From contig NZ_CP034783.1 of the NCBI RefSeq assembly GCF_006094435.1, forward strand, positions 6,413,001 through 6,477,000: DNA of 64,000 nt, written 5' to 3'. The stretch is from Pseudomonas sp. MPC6. Its GTDB lineage: Bacteria > Pseudomonadota > Gammaproteobacteria > Pseudomonadales > Pseudomonadaceae. Made by a program: the position numbers and the translations under genes. This document shows, in pieces, positions 1 through 7,826 of this stretch. The notes under the pieces were generated by a model, which was given only the letters and a program-made list of their open reading frames with translations, was not told the DNA's origin and ran no database searches. Position 1 is the first letter of the stretch. Each line of letters starts with the position of its first letter.

Positions 1-904
1 CAGGAACCATATTGAGGATTTCTTTTTTTGCATGGTCGATGAAGGGTTTCAATATCAGGGTTGATGAGTTTCTCTGTGAGATCACGATAGAATAATCATT
101 TCTAATTACCGGTTCGAAGTTTAGAAATTTAACGCCTGTGCCTGTATACCCACAGGCTGTTAAAGGGTCGATGATTGAAATCCCCACGCCTGCTTCGACT
201 AGCTGCAGAATTGCTGCAGAAGTCTGCGTTTCGCAGTTTACGTGCCGTTTCACGCCATGAGAAAGCATCAGGGAGTCTATACGCATTCTGGATTCCATAA
301 GAGGCATCATGGAAATGAAGCGTTCGCCTTCGAAGTGCTCTGGTCGTAAAGTTCTTTTTGTGGCAAGGGCGTGCGTTTTTGGCACTATCGCGACCATTTT
401 AGCAGATACCAGAGTCTCACTATTACCCGCCTTGGTAGAGCGTGCTGGGAACATGGCGAAGCCTAGGTCGCATTGATCCCGTTGCACCATATCCAGAACT
501 GTGGGGGAACTATGCATACGCATTGAGACATGGGCCTCGGGATGAGCCAGAGTGAAACTATTAATGGCGCGTGGCAGGAACGAGAGCGCCATATTTGGCG
601 ATGCTGCTATTTCAAGTCGTCCCATTTTCAAAGATTTGATATTTGTAGCCGCATTAGCGATACGCTCAATGCTCAACAATGATTGCTCAACGTCTTTGAC
701 GAGGAGAGCCGCTTCAGGGGTTGGTACCAGTCGCCCCTTGGTTCTTGTAAACAGTGTCAGGCTTATCCGTTCCTCAAGATCGGCAATCAGTCTCGTGACC
801 ACTGGTTGGGTCACTTCAAGCATTTCTGCAGCACCGGTAACCGATTTTCGCACCATGATCGCCCGGAACGCTTCTAGGTGACGAAGGGTGATCCTGTTCT
901 CCAT
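1..904 (-). CDS. LysR-family transcriptional regulator (3' end cut by window)
   Basis: The reading frame starts at the ATG complementary to 902-904 and stays open to base 1, so about 301 codons are present and the stop lies outside the window. The N-terminus (MENRITLRHLEAF, then a helix-turn-helix with VTQPVVTRLIADLEE and LFTRTKGRL) is a typical LysR DNA-binding domain, and the rest has the length of a LysR effector-binding domain. It is divergent from the opine-type transport and oxidase operon starting at 1509, separated by about 600 bases. By LysR convention it probably regulates that operon in response to its substrate; this is inference from position. The effector is not readable from sequence. 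Confidence 0.9.
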   Translation of the reverse strand, partial: MENRITLRHLEAFRAIMVRKSVTGAAEMLEVTQPVVTRLIADLEERISLTLFTRTKGRLVPTPEAALLVKDVEQSLLSIERIANAATNIKSLKMGRLEIAASPNMALSFLPRAINSFTLAHPEAHVSMRMHSSPTVLDMVQRDQCDLGFAMFPARSTKAGNSETLVSAKMVAIVPKTHALATKRTLRPEHFEGERFISMMPLMESRMRIDSLMLSHGVKRHVNCETQTSAAILQLVEAGVGISIIDPLTACGYTGTGVKFLNFEPVIRNDYSIVISQRNSSTLILKPFIDHAKKEILNMVP

Positions 905-1508
905 AGCTCTCCACCCGTCAATAGCATAAAGACATGATCTTTTTAGCTTACGGTAGCGTCATCTACTAATCAAAAGCTTTTCGACGCGCTGGTGAAGAAA
1001 CAGTCCGATCTATTCTAAAGAGATATCGTTAACGATGTGTGGTTCGTGAATCTGCCTGCCGAGGCTATTTTCACCACGTGGCTACTGAGTGAATTTTCTC
1101 CTCATGAAATTCATTGAGGTGCGCGGTGTAAGGTTAATTATCGCAATTGAGTCGCATCCGTATCCATAGTCATTTCGAGTGACTATCGGAATGTTACGGA
1201 AGGTAGCGGACGTGAGTACGACGTTTCATTTTGAAGCGTTCCATAGCCAAGCACGCCCGACGGTAGCGCACTAGAAGGGAAAGGTTTCTGTCTTCTATAG
1301 GGAAAAGACATTGAACAATGTTTTCTTTGCTATGGGTAAGATGAAATCAAATAATAAAATCCATATAAATCAATGAGATATAATAGATTGGCCCGCCCAT
1401 TGCTAAAAAACATACACTTTAGGGGATCCACACTACGTCCCTCCTCCCAGCCAAGCTGAACGAACTGACTGGTTGATATCAGCACCTTTATTTCCGGAGT
1501 CGTGAAAA
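905..1508. promoter_or_regulatory. Divergent promoter region with a 7-7-7 inverted repeat
   Basis: About 600 bases separate the LysR gene and the first gene of the operon, and I see no convincing gene in them. Positions 1166-1186 hold a perfect inverted repeat: ATAGTCA, seven bases, TGACTAT. It could be an operator or a small hairpin. A GGAG at about 1496-1499 serves as ribosome binding site for the ATG at 1509. Long leaders between LysR genes and their targets usually contain both promoters and the LysR sites, but I cannot assign -10/-35 boxes with confidence. Confidence 0.4.
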
Positions 1509-3089
1509 ATGAAAGCATTAGGTTTGACCCTCCGAACGAGCGCCGTTACCGCGTTAATAACGTTGTCAGGGGTCAGCCCTTGGGCATTGGCTCAAGATAG
1601 CGCACGCGCAACGATCTCAGTCAGTCCAGGCATTGCTGATATCACCAGTCTCGACCCGCACCGTGCCTCGCTGATCGGTGATAAAGGTATCGTCGCCGAG
1701 ATTTTCAATGCACTGGTGCGGTTCCCTCCAGGCAGTTCAGATCCCGCTGCGTTGGAGGCTGATCTCGCGGAGCGCTGGGAGTCCTCTGATGACAAGAAGA
1801 TTTGGACTTTCTTTCTCCGCAAGGGGGTGATGTTCCATGGCGGTTATGGCGAGCTCAAGGCTGCCGATGTGGTTTACTCCCTGCAAAAGGCAGCCGACCC
1901 GAAACGCTCCAGCTTTTCAGCGAACTTCACTGCCCTTGAAAAAGTTGAAGCTCTGGATGACTACACGGTCAAGGTAACACTTGAATATCCAGATACCGCA
2001 TTCCTTGGTCGAGTATCAAACTACCACGGCGGTCAGATTGTCAGTAAGGCGGCAGCCGAGAAGCTGGGCGAGCGTTATGGCCAAGCGCCGATCGGAACTG
2101 GCCCGTTCGCCTTCTCGGAGCATATCACCCAGCAGTATGTGAAATTGGTGGCCAACGATCAGTACTTTCGCAGTAAGCCGAAGCTTGGCGCGATTGTATA
2201 TAGGATGATCCCTTCTGATAGCGCTCGTGAGTTGGCTTTTGCCTCCGATGAGCTTGATCTGATGCTGGGCAAGCGTGAACAGCGCTGGGTAGAGCGGAGC
2301 AGAGCCCGTGGTGTGACTGTTGACGTTTTCGAGCCTGCGGAATTCCGTACGCTCTTCCTTAACCGGAATATTAAGCCGTTAGATGATATCAAGGTTCGTC
2401 AAGCCATCGCGGCGTCAATCAATGTCGCTGAGATCATTCGCTATGCCGGTAAAGATGTAGCCGATGCCGGGTGCTCCATTGTACCTAATGGTTATCAGGG
2501 CCTCGATTGTAGTGCCGGCCCATATGCCTACGACCCTGCGCAAGCGAAAGCCTTGTTAGCTAGCGCTGGCTATCCCAATGGGTTGAAGCTGAAATCCGTG
2601 GTTTCCAACGCAGCCCCGCAATTGCCGATCATGGAGATTATCCAAGCACAACTGGCTAAGGCAGGTATCACCTTGGAAATGGAGGTCGTGGATCACGCGA
2701 CTTACCAAGCCAAAAGCCGCCAGGATCAAAGCGCGATCGTGTTTTACGGCGCAGCTCGATACCCGGGCGCCGACTACTGGCTCACAGAGTTTTACGATTC
2801 GGCCTCTGCCATCGGCGCACCAGCTGCGATGTCGAATTTCGGGCACTGCGCTGTAGCTGATGATGCCATTCGCAAAGCCAGGGTAGAGGCTGATCCTCAA
2901 ACTCAACTCGATTTGTGGAAGAAAGCGCAGGCTCAGATTCACGACGACATTTGCGCTATCCCTTTGTTTGGTCTCAAGCAGGTCTGGGCTAAGGCTACCA
3001 GCGTGGACTATGGGTACGTCCTCCACGGTGCTTTGAATCTGCAGCCCCCAGTAACTGAGCTCACCACGGTCAAGCGGGGTGATCAGTAA
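1509..3089 (+). CDS. ABC transporter periplasmic substrate-binding protein (peptide/opine family, SBP_bac_5)
   Basis: 526 residues with a clear signal peptide (cleavage after about residue 29, ...SPWALAQ). The body has the layout of family 5 solute-binding proteins such as DppA/OppA: SLDPHRA near the N-terminus, IVAEIFNALVRF, WESSDDKKIWTFFLRKGV, and VRQAIAASINVAEII in the middle. It would capture a small peptide-like or opine-like compound in the periplasm and deliver it to the permeases encoded at 6016-7826. Its stop (TAA) is immediately followed by the ATG of the oxidase gene at 3090, so it is the first gene of a co-translated operon. The co-encoded opine-type oxidase suggests the ligand is an opine or related imino acid rather than an ordinary dipeptide; that is inference. 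Confidence 0.9.
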   Translation: MKALGLTLRTSAVTALITLSGVSPWALAQDSARATISVSPGIADITSLDPHRASLIGDKGIVAEIFNALVRFPPGSSDPAALEADLAERWESSDDKKIWTFFLRKGVMFHGGYGELKAADVVYSLQKAADPKRSSFSANFTALEKVEALDDYTVKVTLEYPDTAFLGRVSNYHGGQIVSKAAAEKLGERYGQAPIGTGPFAFSEHITQQYVKLVANDQYFRSKPKLGAIVYRMIPSDSARELAFASDELDLMLGKREQRWVERSRARGVTVDVFEPAEFRTLFLNRNIKPLDDIKVRQAIAASINVAEIIRYAGKDVADAGCSIVPNGYQGLDCSAGPYAYDPAQAKALLASAGYPNGLKLKSVVSNAAPQLPIMEIIQAQLAKAGITLEMEVVDHATYQAKSRQDQSAIVFYGAARYPGADYWLTEFYDSASAIGAPAAMSNFGHCAVADDAIRKARVEADPQTQLDLWKKAQAQIHDDICAIPLFGLKQVWAKATSVDYGYVLHGALNLQPPVTELTTVKRGDQ

Positions 3090-4217
3090 ATGATTCCCCA
3101 ATTTGATGTGATCATCATTGGCGGAGGCATGGTGGGGGCCGCGATCGGCTACGGCCTCGCAGGTGCTAGACGCCGTATTTTGATGCTGGATGGAGCTGAC
3201 ACCGATTACCGCGCCGCCAAGGCTAATTTTGGTCTGGTGTGGGCTCATGGCAAGGGGATGAGAGATCCTGACTACCAACGGTTGTCTCTCAATGCAGTTA
3301 AGGCATGGCCGGCTTTTGCGTCGCAACTTGAGGAAGAAAGCGGCATCTCGCTGGACTACGAGCAGAAGGGAGGCTTGAACTTCTGTCTGAGTGACGACGA
3401 ATTCGATGCTCGGGCAAAGGCAATGGATACCTGGAACAGGCAAACACCAGAACTTGCCCCATCAGCCCACATGCTGGATCGAGCTGAACTGTTGCGTCGA
3501 TTTCCGACAATGAAGCTTGGCAAGGCGGTTGTGGGTGCGAGCTTCGGCGAGTTCGATGGGCATGCGAACCCGCTTCGGTTGCTAGCCGCAATGCACAAAG
3601 CCTTTATGGCCCGTGGCGGGCAGCTGCAGAACAATCGCCCAGTCACCAACATACGACGCCTATCTGGCGGGGGCTTCGAAGTTCAGTCAGGTGACTACCG
3701 TGCCCAGTGTGAGCGAATCGTCGTTGCGGCTGGATTGGGGTGCGCAGCGCTTGGGCCAATGGTGGGACTAAACGTGCCTATCCGCCCGCAGCGGGGCCAG
3801 CTCTTGGTTACTGAGCGCCTAGCGCCGCTACTTCCAATCCCTGGGAGCGGATTGCGGCAAACGGCGGAAGGCACGGTGATGATTGGCGTTACACAGGAAG
3901 AAGTAGGTTTTGACCTCGCAACCACTACCGAAGGCGCTGCGCGGATTACTCGTAAGGCGTTGAAGATTCTTCCAGATCTTGCACAGGCCAAATTAGTTCG
4001 CCAGTGGTCTTGTCTCCGGATCATGACGCCAGATGGAAATCCTGTTTATGCGAGGTCGTTGACACACCCTGGTGCAGAGATCGCCACCTGCCATTCAGGT
4101 GTGACCTTGGCGTCCTTCCACGCCAATGAGTACGCGAAAGTCTTCGACGCAAAAACGATCCCCGCTGATTTAGAGATTTTCCATTATGGACGTTTCAATC
4201 TTCAAAAAACTTCTTGA
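3090..4217 (+). CDS. FAD-dependent amine/opine oxidase subunit (DAO family, OoxB-like)
   Basis: 375 residues. The N-terminus has the FAD-binding dinucleotide motif (DVIIIGGGMVGAAIGYGLA, residues about 6-24), followed by DAO-family features, and near the C-terminus CHSGVTLASFHANEYAK, the usual closing FAD contact. In opine oxidases and in D-hydroxyproline dehydrogenases this subunit oxidises a C-N bond of an N-substituted or D-amino acid. The gene starts directly after the preceding stop (TAAATG) and its end overlaps the next gene by 32 bases. Together with the next two genes it forms the characteristic three-subunit flavoenzyme. Whether the substrate is an opine, a D-imino acid or another secondary amine cannot be decided from sequence. 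Confidence 0.88.
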   Translation: MIPQFDVIIIGGGMVGAAIGYGLAGARRRILMLDGADTDYRAAKANFGLVWAHGKGMRDPDYQRLSLNAVKAWPAFASQLEEESGISLDYEQKGGLNFCLSDDEFDARAKAMDTWNRQTPELAPSAHMLDRAELLRRFPTMKLGKAVVGASFGEFDGHANPLRLLAAMHKAFMARGGQLQNNRPVTNIRRLSGGGFEVQSGDYRAQCERIVVAAGLGCAALGPMVGLNVPIRPQRGQLLVTERLAPLLPIPGSGLRQTAEGTVMIGVTQEEVGFDLATTTEGAARITRKALKILPDLAQAKLVRQWSCLRIMTPDGNPVYARSLTHPGAEIATCHSGVTLASFHANEYAKVFDAKTIPADLEIFHYGRFNLQKTS

Positions 4218-4494
4218 ATTGCACGCCGTCACGATCACTATTTATGTGGATGGCGTTCCAGTGATGGCTGAGCAAGGTGAAACGGTAGCGGCGGTGTTGC
4301 TGAGGCAAAGCACTGCAGTCAACCGAACCTCCCCAGTGAAAGGAAGCCCGCGCGCGCCCTATTGCATGATGGGCGTTTGCTTCGACTGTCTTGCAGTAGT
4401 GGATGGGTGTGCCTCTACCCAAACTTGCTTAGTGACAGTTAAAGAGGGAATGCGCGTTGAGCGGCAGTATGGCCGCCGGAGTGTAGTGTCGTGA
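4186..4494 (+). CDS. (2Fe-2S)-binding small subunit of opine/D-amino acid oxidase (HcnA/OoxC-like)
   Basis: 102 residues. The protein carries a ferredoxin-like iron-sulfur motif: YCMMGVCFDCLAVVDG followed by TQTCL, i.e. Cys-x4-Cys-x2-Cys and a distal Cys, as in the small subunits of hydrogen cyanide synthase (HcnA) and opine oxidases. It would pass electrons between the two flavin subunits. The listed start overlaps the 3' end of the FAD subunit gene by 32 bases; a shorter start further downstream is possible, since conserved sequence begins about residue 15 (VTITIYVDGVPV). The 3' end overlaps the next gene by 4 bases (GTGA), implying coupled translation. Confidence 0.85.
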   Translation: MDVSIFKKLLELHAVTITIYVDGVPVMAEQGETVAAVLLRQSTAVNRTSPVKGSPRAPYCMMGVCFDCLAVVDGCASTQTCLVTVKEGMRVERQYGRRSVVS

Positions 4495-5891
4495 GCCGAA
4501 CGTTTGATGTAATTATCGTCGGTGCTGGGCCTGCCGGCATGAGTGCTGCCGTTGTTCTTGGCAAGCTAGGCCTACAGGTGCTTGTGGTTGACGAGCAGCC
4601 TGCACCAGGTGGACAAATTTGGCGTGCTGTTGAAACCATCGCGCACACCGCCACCGGTGACATTTTGGGTACCGAGTACAAAGCCGGTGCAGAGCTGGTG
4701 CAGCGGTTCCGTGCATGCGGTGCAACGTACGAACCCAACACCCAGGTGTGGAAAATTGAGCCTGGCTGGACTGTGTTCATCAAGAGCAATGGTGTAGCTG
4801 AAGCTGTTAATGCCCGGCAGGTGTTACTTGCTACCGGTGCGCAAGAGCGCCCAGCGCCATTTCCAGGGTGGACACTACCAGGTGTTCTCACAGTAGGTGC
4901 CGCCCAGATCCTTCTAAAAACGTCTCGCCAGATCCCTGCAGAGCCTGTCTGGGTGGTTGGAAGCGGGCCGCTGCCCCTGCTGTACATGGCCCAACTCATT
5001 CGAGCGGGCGGCAAGGTCGCTGGCTGGCTGGATACTACTCCACCAGGCGGTTGGCGCCGCGCGCTTCCCTGGGCAAGCTCAATGGTTGCCGAGTTCAAGG
5101 AAGTCAGTAAGGGCCTTGCCTGGCTGCATCAAATCCGTCGCTCGGGGGGGCGCCGGATCAAAGGCGTTAAAGAGCTGCAAGCCCTGGGTGACGGCAGGCT
5201 TCAACAGCTTCAATTCAAGCTTAACAGCGGGGAGCTCTGCACAGTGCCGGCGAGCGTCCTCCTATCCCACGAAGGGGTGATTCCTTCTATTCACATTACC
5301 CAATCGCTTGGCTGCAACCACAGCTGGAGTAAACAGCAAAGGTGTTTAATTCCTGACCTTGATGAGTGGGGCGAGACCGATCAATCGGGTATTTTCGTTG
5401 CGGGCGATGGTGCAGGAATCGGCGGTGCCAAGGCTGCGTGTGTCAGGGGTCAGCTGGCAGCAATCGGTATGGCTAAGCGTGCCGGTCGTATGGCTGCAGA
5501 CGCAGTGGCACAGCACACGGATGCGTTGAACCGTCGTCTACAGACATTGTTACGTCTGCGGCCAATGCTGGATTCGATGTATCCCCCCCGAGAGAGCATT
5601 TACACCCCATCCGATGAGACAGTGGTCTGTCGTTGCGAGGAGCTGACGGCGGGGGATATTCGTAAGGCCTGCGCAATAGCCCAGCCAGGGGTCAATCAGC
5701 TCAAGGCGTTTACCCGCGCCGGTATGGGCCCCTGCCAAGGTCGGCAGTGCGGCTACACCATCGCGAGCATCGTTGCAGCCGAGCAACAAATAGCAGTTGA
5801 GGATGTTGGTTTCTACCGGATCCGACCACCCCTTAAACCAATAACACTTGGGGAATTGGCGTCACTTGATGTGCAGGAGAAATTGCCATGA
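4491..5891 (+). CDS. NAD(P)/FAD-dependent oxidoreductase, opine oxidase large subunit (OoxA/HcnB-like)
   Basis: 466 residues, GTG start inside the GTGA overlap with the preceding gene. Residues about 5-20 (DVIIVGAGPAGMSAA) bind FAD, a second Rossmann motif (VWVVGSGPLPLLYMAQL) sits near residue 150, and GIFVAGDGAGIGGAKAA near residue 300 is the late FAD motif. The C-terminal part (VVCRCEELTAGDI and later GPCQGRQCGY) is a BFD-like Cys cluster that would bind a 2Fe-2S centre. This is the standard large subunit of opine oxidases and hydrogen cyanide synthase-like enzymes. Here the importer and dehydrogenase context argues for opine-type catabolism rather than cyanogenesis, because hcn operons do not carry ABC importers. 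Confidence 0.88.
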   Translation: MSRTFDVIIVGAGPAGMSAAVVLGKLGLQVLVVDEQPAPGGQIWRAVETIAHTATGDILGTEYKAGAELVQRFRACGATYEPNTQVWKIEPGWTVFIKSNGVAEAVNARQVLLATGAQERPAPFPGWTLPGVLTVGAAQILLKTSRQIPAEPVWVVGSGPLPLLYMAQLIRAGGKVAGWLDTTPPGGWRRALPWASSMVAEFKEVSKGLAWLHQIRRSGGRRIKGVKELQALGDGRLQQLQFKLNSGELCTVPASVLLSHEGVIPSIHITQSLGCNHSWSKQQRCLIPDLDEWGETDQSGIFVAGDGAGIGGAKAACVRGQLAAIGMAKRAGRMAADAVAQHTDALNRRLQTLLRLRPMLDSMYPPRESIYTPSDETVVCRCEELTAGDIRKACAIAQPGVNQLKAFTRAGMGPCQGRQCGYTIASIVAAEQQIAVEDVGFYRIRPPLKPITLGELASLDVQEKLP

Positions 5892-6019
5892 TTCGCAGCT
5901 TGAAGAACCTGATGAGGCCGCCGCGTGGACGAGTGCCACTCGCGGTGGTAGCTCAACGACTGAGCCCAATCGAGATGGTGTCAACGCCTGAGCTAACGAT
6001 CTTTGGAGAGCTGTCATGA
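5888..6019 (+). CDS. 43-residue ORF translationally coupled on both sides
   Basis: An ATG at 5888 overlaps the stop of the oxidoreductase gene (ATGA, 5888-5891), and its own TGA at 6017-6019 overlaps the ATG of the permease gene (ATGA, 6016-6019). The 132-base ORF therefore bridges the two genes exactly, with no stop in between. The product starts MIRSLKNLMRPPRGRV, is basic at the N-terminus and has no membrane segment or motif I recognise. A GGAG-like sequence (TTTGGAGAGC, about 6003-6012) for the permease lies inside it. It may be a real microprotein, or serve mainly to carry ribosomes across the 124-base gap. Without codon-conservation data I rate it as possible rather than proven. Confidence 0.5.
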   Translation: MIRSLKNLMRPPRGRVPLAVVAQRLSPIEMVSTPELTIFGELS

Positions 6020-6957
6020 TTCAGTTTGCGCTTAAGCGACTGATGCTCGCGATTCCGACCTTGCTGGCGATGTTGACCGCTGTCTTTGTACTCGTTCGCT
6101 TGGTGCCTGGAGATCCGGCTGCTGTCATGCTTGGTGACCAGGCGAGTGCAGAGTCTCTGGCGGCCATGCGCGAGCAGTTGGGTCTTAATCAATCAATCGC
6201 GATGCAATACATTCACTTCCTAGGCGACATGCTCACGGGGAATTTCGGTGCCTCTATGACCAGCGGCAAGACAGTGCTGCAGGAGGTATCCCTGGTTCTG
6301 CCGTGGACGCTGCAATTGACGTTTGCATCCGTACTGATTGGCCTTGTGTTTGGTCTGCCGCTTGGGGTTTGGGCCGCGCTTCGTCGCAACGCCTGGCCAG
6401 ACTACGTTGGCCGCATTCTGTCACTGACTGGGTTGTCGTTCCCCGCATTTGTCTCTGCCATGTTGATGCTCCTGGTTTTCGCCATCCATTTCCGGTGGTT
6501 CCCAGTGATCGGAAGCCTGGTCGACGGAGGTTTCCTCTCCCAACTTCACGCTCTCACGCTGCCTGCATTGAACCTGGGTTTGATCATGACGGCCTATGTG
6601 ATGCGCGTTACGCGTTCCTCGATGATCAGCGTTCTCGGTGAAGATTACATCCGCACTGCTAAAGCCAAGGGAGTTCGTCCTATGCGGTTGGTGTTGCGGC
6701 ATGGGCTGCGTAACGCACTCATCCCGATTGTGACGGTTGTAGGCCTTTATTTCGGGACGCTCATTGGCAACTCCGTCTTGACCGAAATCGTGTTTAACCG
6801 TCCTGGACTGGGGAAATTGATTCTGGGTGCTCTCAACACGCGGGATTACACCTTGCTCCAAGGGCTGATGGTCGTATTCGCACTGTGTGTGATCGTCGTA
6901 AACATCATCACCGACATCGTTTACGGGTTGGTTGATCCTCGGGTGAAAATCAAATGA
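6016..6957 (+). CDS. ABC transporter permease (DppB/OppB-like)
   Basis: 313 residues with about six hydrophobic segments. The N-terminal segment MIQFALKRLMLAIPTLLAM and VRLVPGDPAAVMLGD are hallmarks of DppB/OppB-type permeases, and the cytoplasmic EAA loop is seen as EDYIRTAKAKGVRPMRLV. It forms half of the membrane channel of the importer. The start overlaps the small ORF before it by 4 bases and the end overlaps the next permease by 4 bases (ATGA), so the whole stretch is one translation unit. Confidence 0.92.
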   Translation: MIQFALKRLMLAIPTLLAMLTAVFVLVRLVPGDPAAVMLGDQASAESLAAMREQLGLNQSIAMQYIHFLGDMLTGNFGASMTSGKTVLQEVSLVLPWTLQLTFASVLIGLVFGLPLGVWAALRRNAWPDYVGRILSLTGLSFPAFVSAMLMLLVFAIHFRWFPVIGSLVDGGFLSQLHALTLPALNLGLIMTAYVMRVTRSSMISVLGEDYIRTAKAKGVRPMRLVLRHGLRNALIPIVTVVGLYFGTLIGNSVLTEIVFNRPGLGKLILGALNTRDYTLLQGLMVVFALCVIVVNIITDIVYGLVDPRVKIK

Positions 6958-7826
6958 CTACTCTCACTGCACCACTCATAGCCAAACCCACGACACTTTG
7001 GCAAGCGCTGTTTCAGAACCGTCTTTCCTGGATTGGGATTGGCCTTCTGGTGGCAATCGTCCTGGTCGCATTGTTAGCTCCTTTGATTGCGCCATATGAC
7101 CCATTGCAGCAGAACATCGCTTATCGGTTAGAGCCGCCGTCTGCAGAGTTTTGGCTGGGCACGGACACCTACGGTCGAGACGTATTGTCCCGCCTAATTT
7201 ACGGGACTCGTGTGTCGCTGCTCGTTGGTTTTGTCGCCGTAATGATCGCGATGGTTGTTGGATCTGCGCTCGGTGTGATCGCCGGGTACGTCGGGGGCAT
7301 GACAGATCGTCTGATCACCGGCTTTGTTGATGTGTTGCTGTCGTTTCCGACGCTGCTGCTTGGGCTCATGGTTGCCGCCATGCTTGGCGCGAGCCTTGAG
7401 AACCTCATCATTGCAATCGCCATCACCGAGATCGCGCCTTTTGTGCGCATTGCCCGAGCTCCGACCATAGCCCTTAAGCAACGTGACTTTGTTGAGGCTG
7501 GTCGGTCATTGGGATATGGCCCCGGCCGACTGATGACTGTGCACATTTTGCCCAACATGATCTCGGAAGTGCTTGTGCTCGGTGCTCTGTGGATGGCGAC
7601 AGCAATTCGTACAGAAGCTTCGCTGAGCTTTATCGGTTTGGGTGTTCCACCACCCGCCCCAACGTGGGGAAGCATGATCAGGGAAGGGTTTGAGAACATT
7701 TTGGACGCGTGGTGGCTAACGGTCTTCCCGAGCCTCGCAATTCTGCTGACCGTGCTTGCGTTGAGCCTGCTGGGCGACGCATTGCGTGATGCAAACGATC
7801 CCAAGACCCGTTCGGAGCGCTCATGA
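6954..7826 (+). CDS. ABC transporter permease (DppC/OppC-like)
   Basis: 290 residues. An N-terminal membrane segment is followed by LAPLIAPYDPLQQN and WLGTDTYGRDVLSRLIYGTR, the signature of DppC/OppC permeases, and by the EAA-like loop RDFVEAGRSLGYGPGRLM. It pairs with the preceding permease to form the transmembrane channel. Overlaps of 4 bases on both sides (ATGA at 6954 and 7823) couple it to the permease before and the ATPase after. Family members have nearly the same length, so it looks intact. Confidence 0.92.
   Translation: MTTLTAPLIAKPTTLWQALFQNRLSWIGIGLLVAIVLVALLAPLIAPYDPLQQNIAYRLEPPSAEFWLGTDTYGRDVLSRLIYGTRVSLLVGFVAVMIAMVVGSALGVIAGYVGGMTDRLITGFVDVLLSFPTLLLGLMVAAMLGASLENLIIAIAITEIAPFVRIARAPTIALKQRDFVEAGRSLGYGPGRLMTVHILPNMISEVLVLGALWMATAIRTEASLSFIGLGVPPPAPTWGSMIREGFENILDAWWLTVFPSLAILLTVLALSLLGDALRDANDPKTRSERS

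Noticed and set aside
2556..3443. 295-codon ORF opposite the substrate-binding protein and oxidase genes
   Set aside because: Spans the junction of two clear genes in antisense; no recognisable domain.
5940..5975. tRNA-like GGTAGCTCA in the small ORF at 5888-6019
   Set aside because: It cannot be extended to a cloverleaf; chance match.
7199..7804. 201-codon antisense ORF opposite the DppC-like permease
   Set aside because: Shadow frame of a conserved permease, no start signal.
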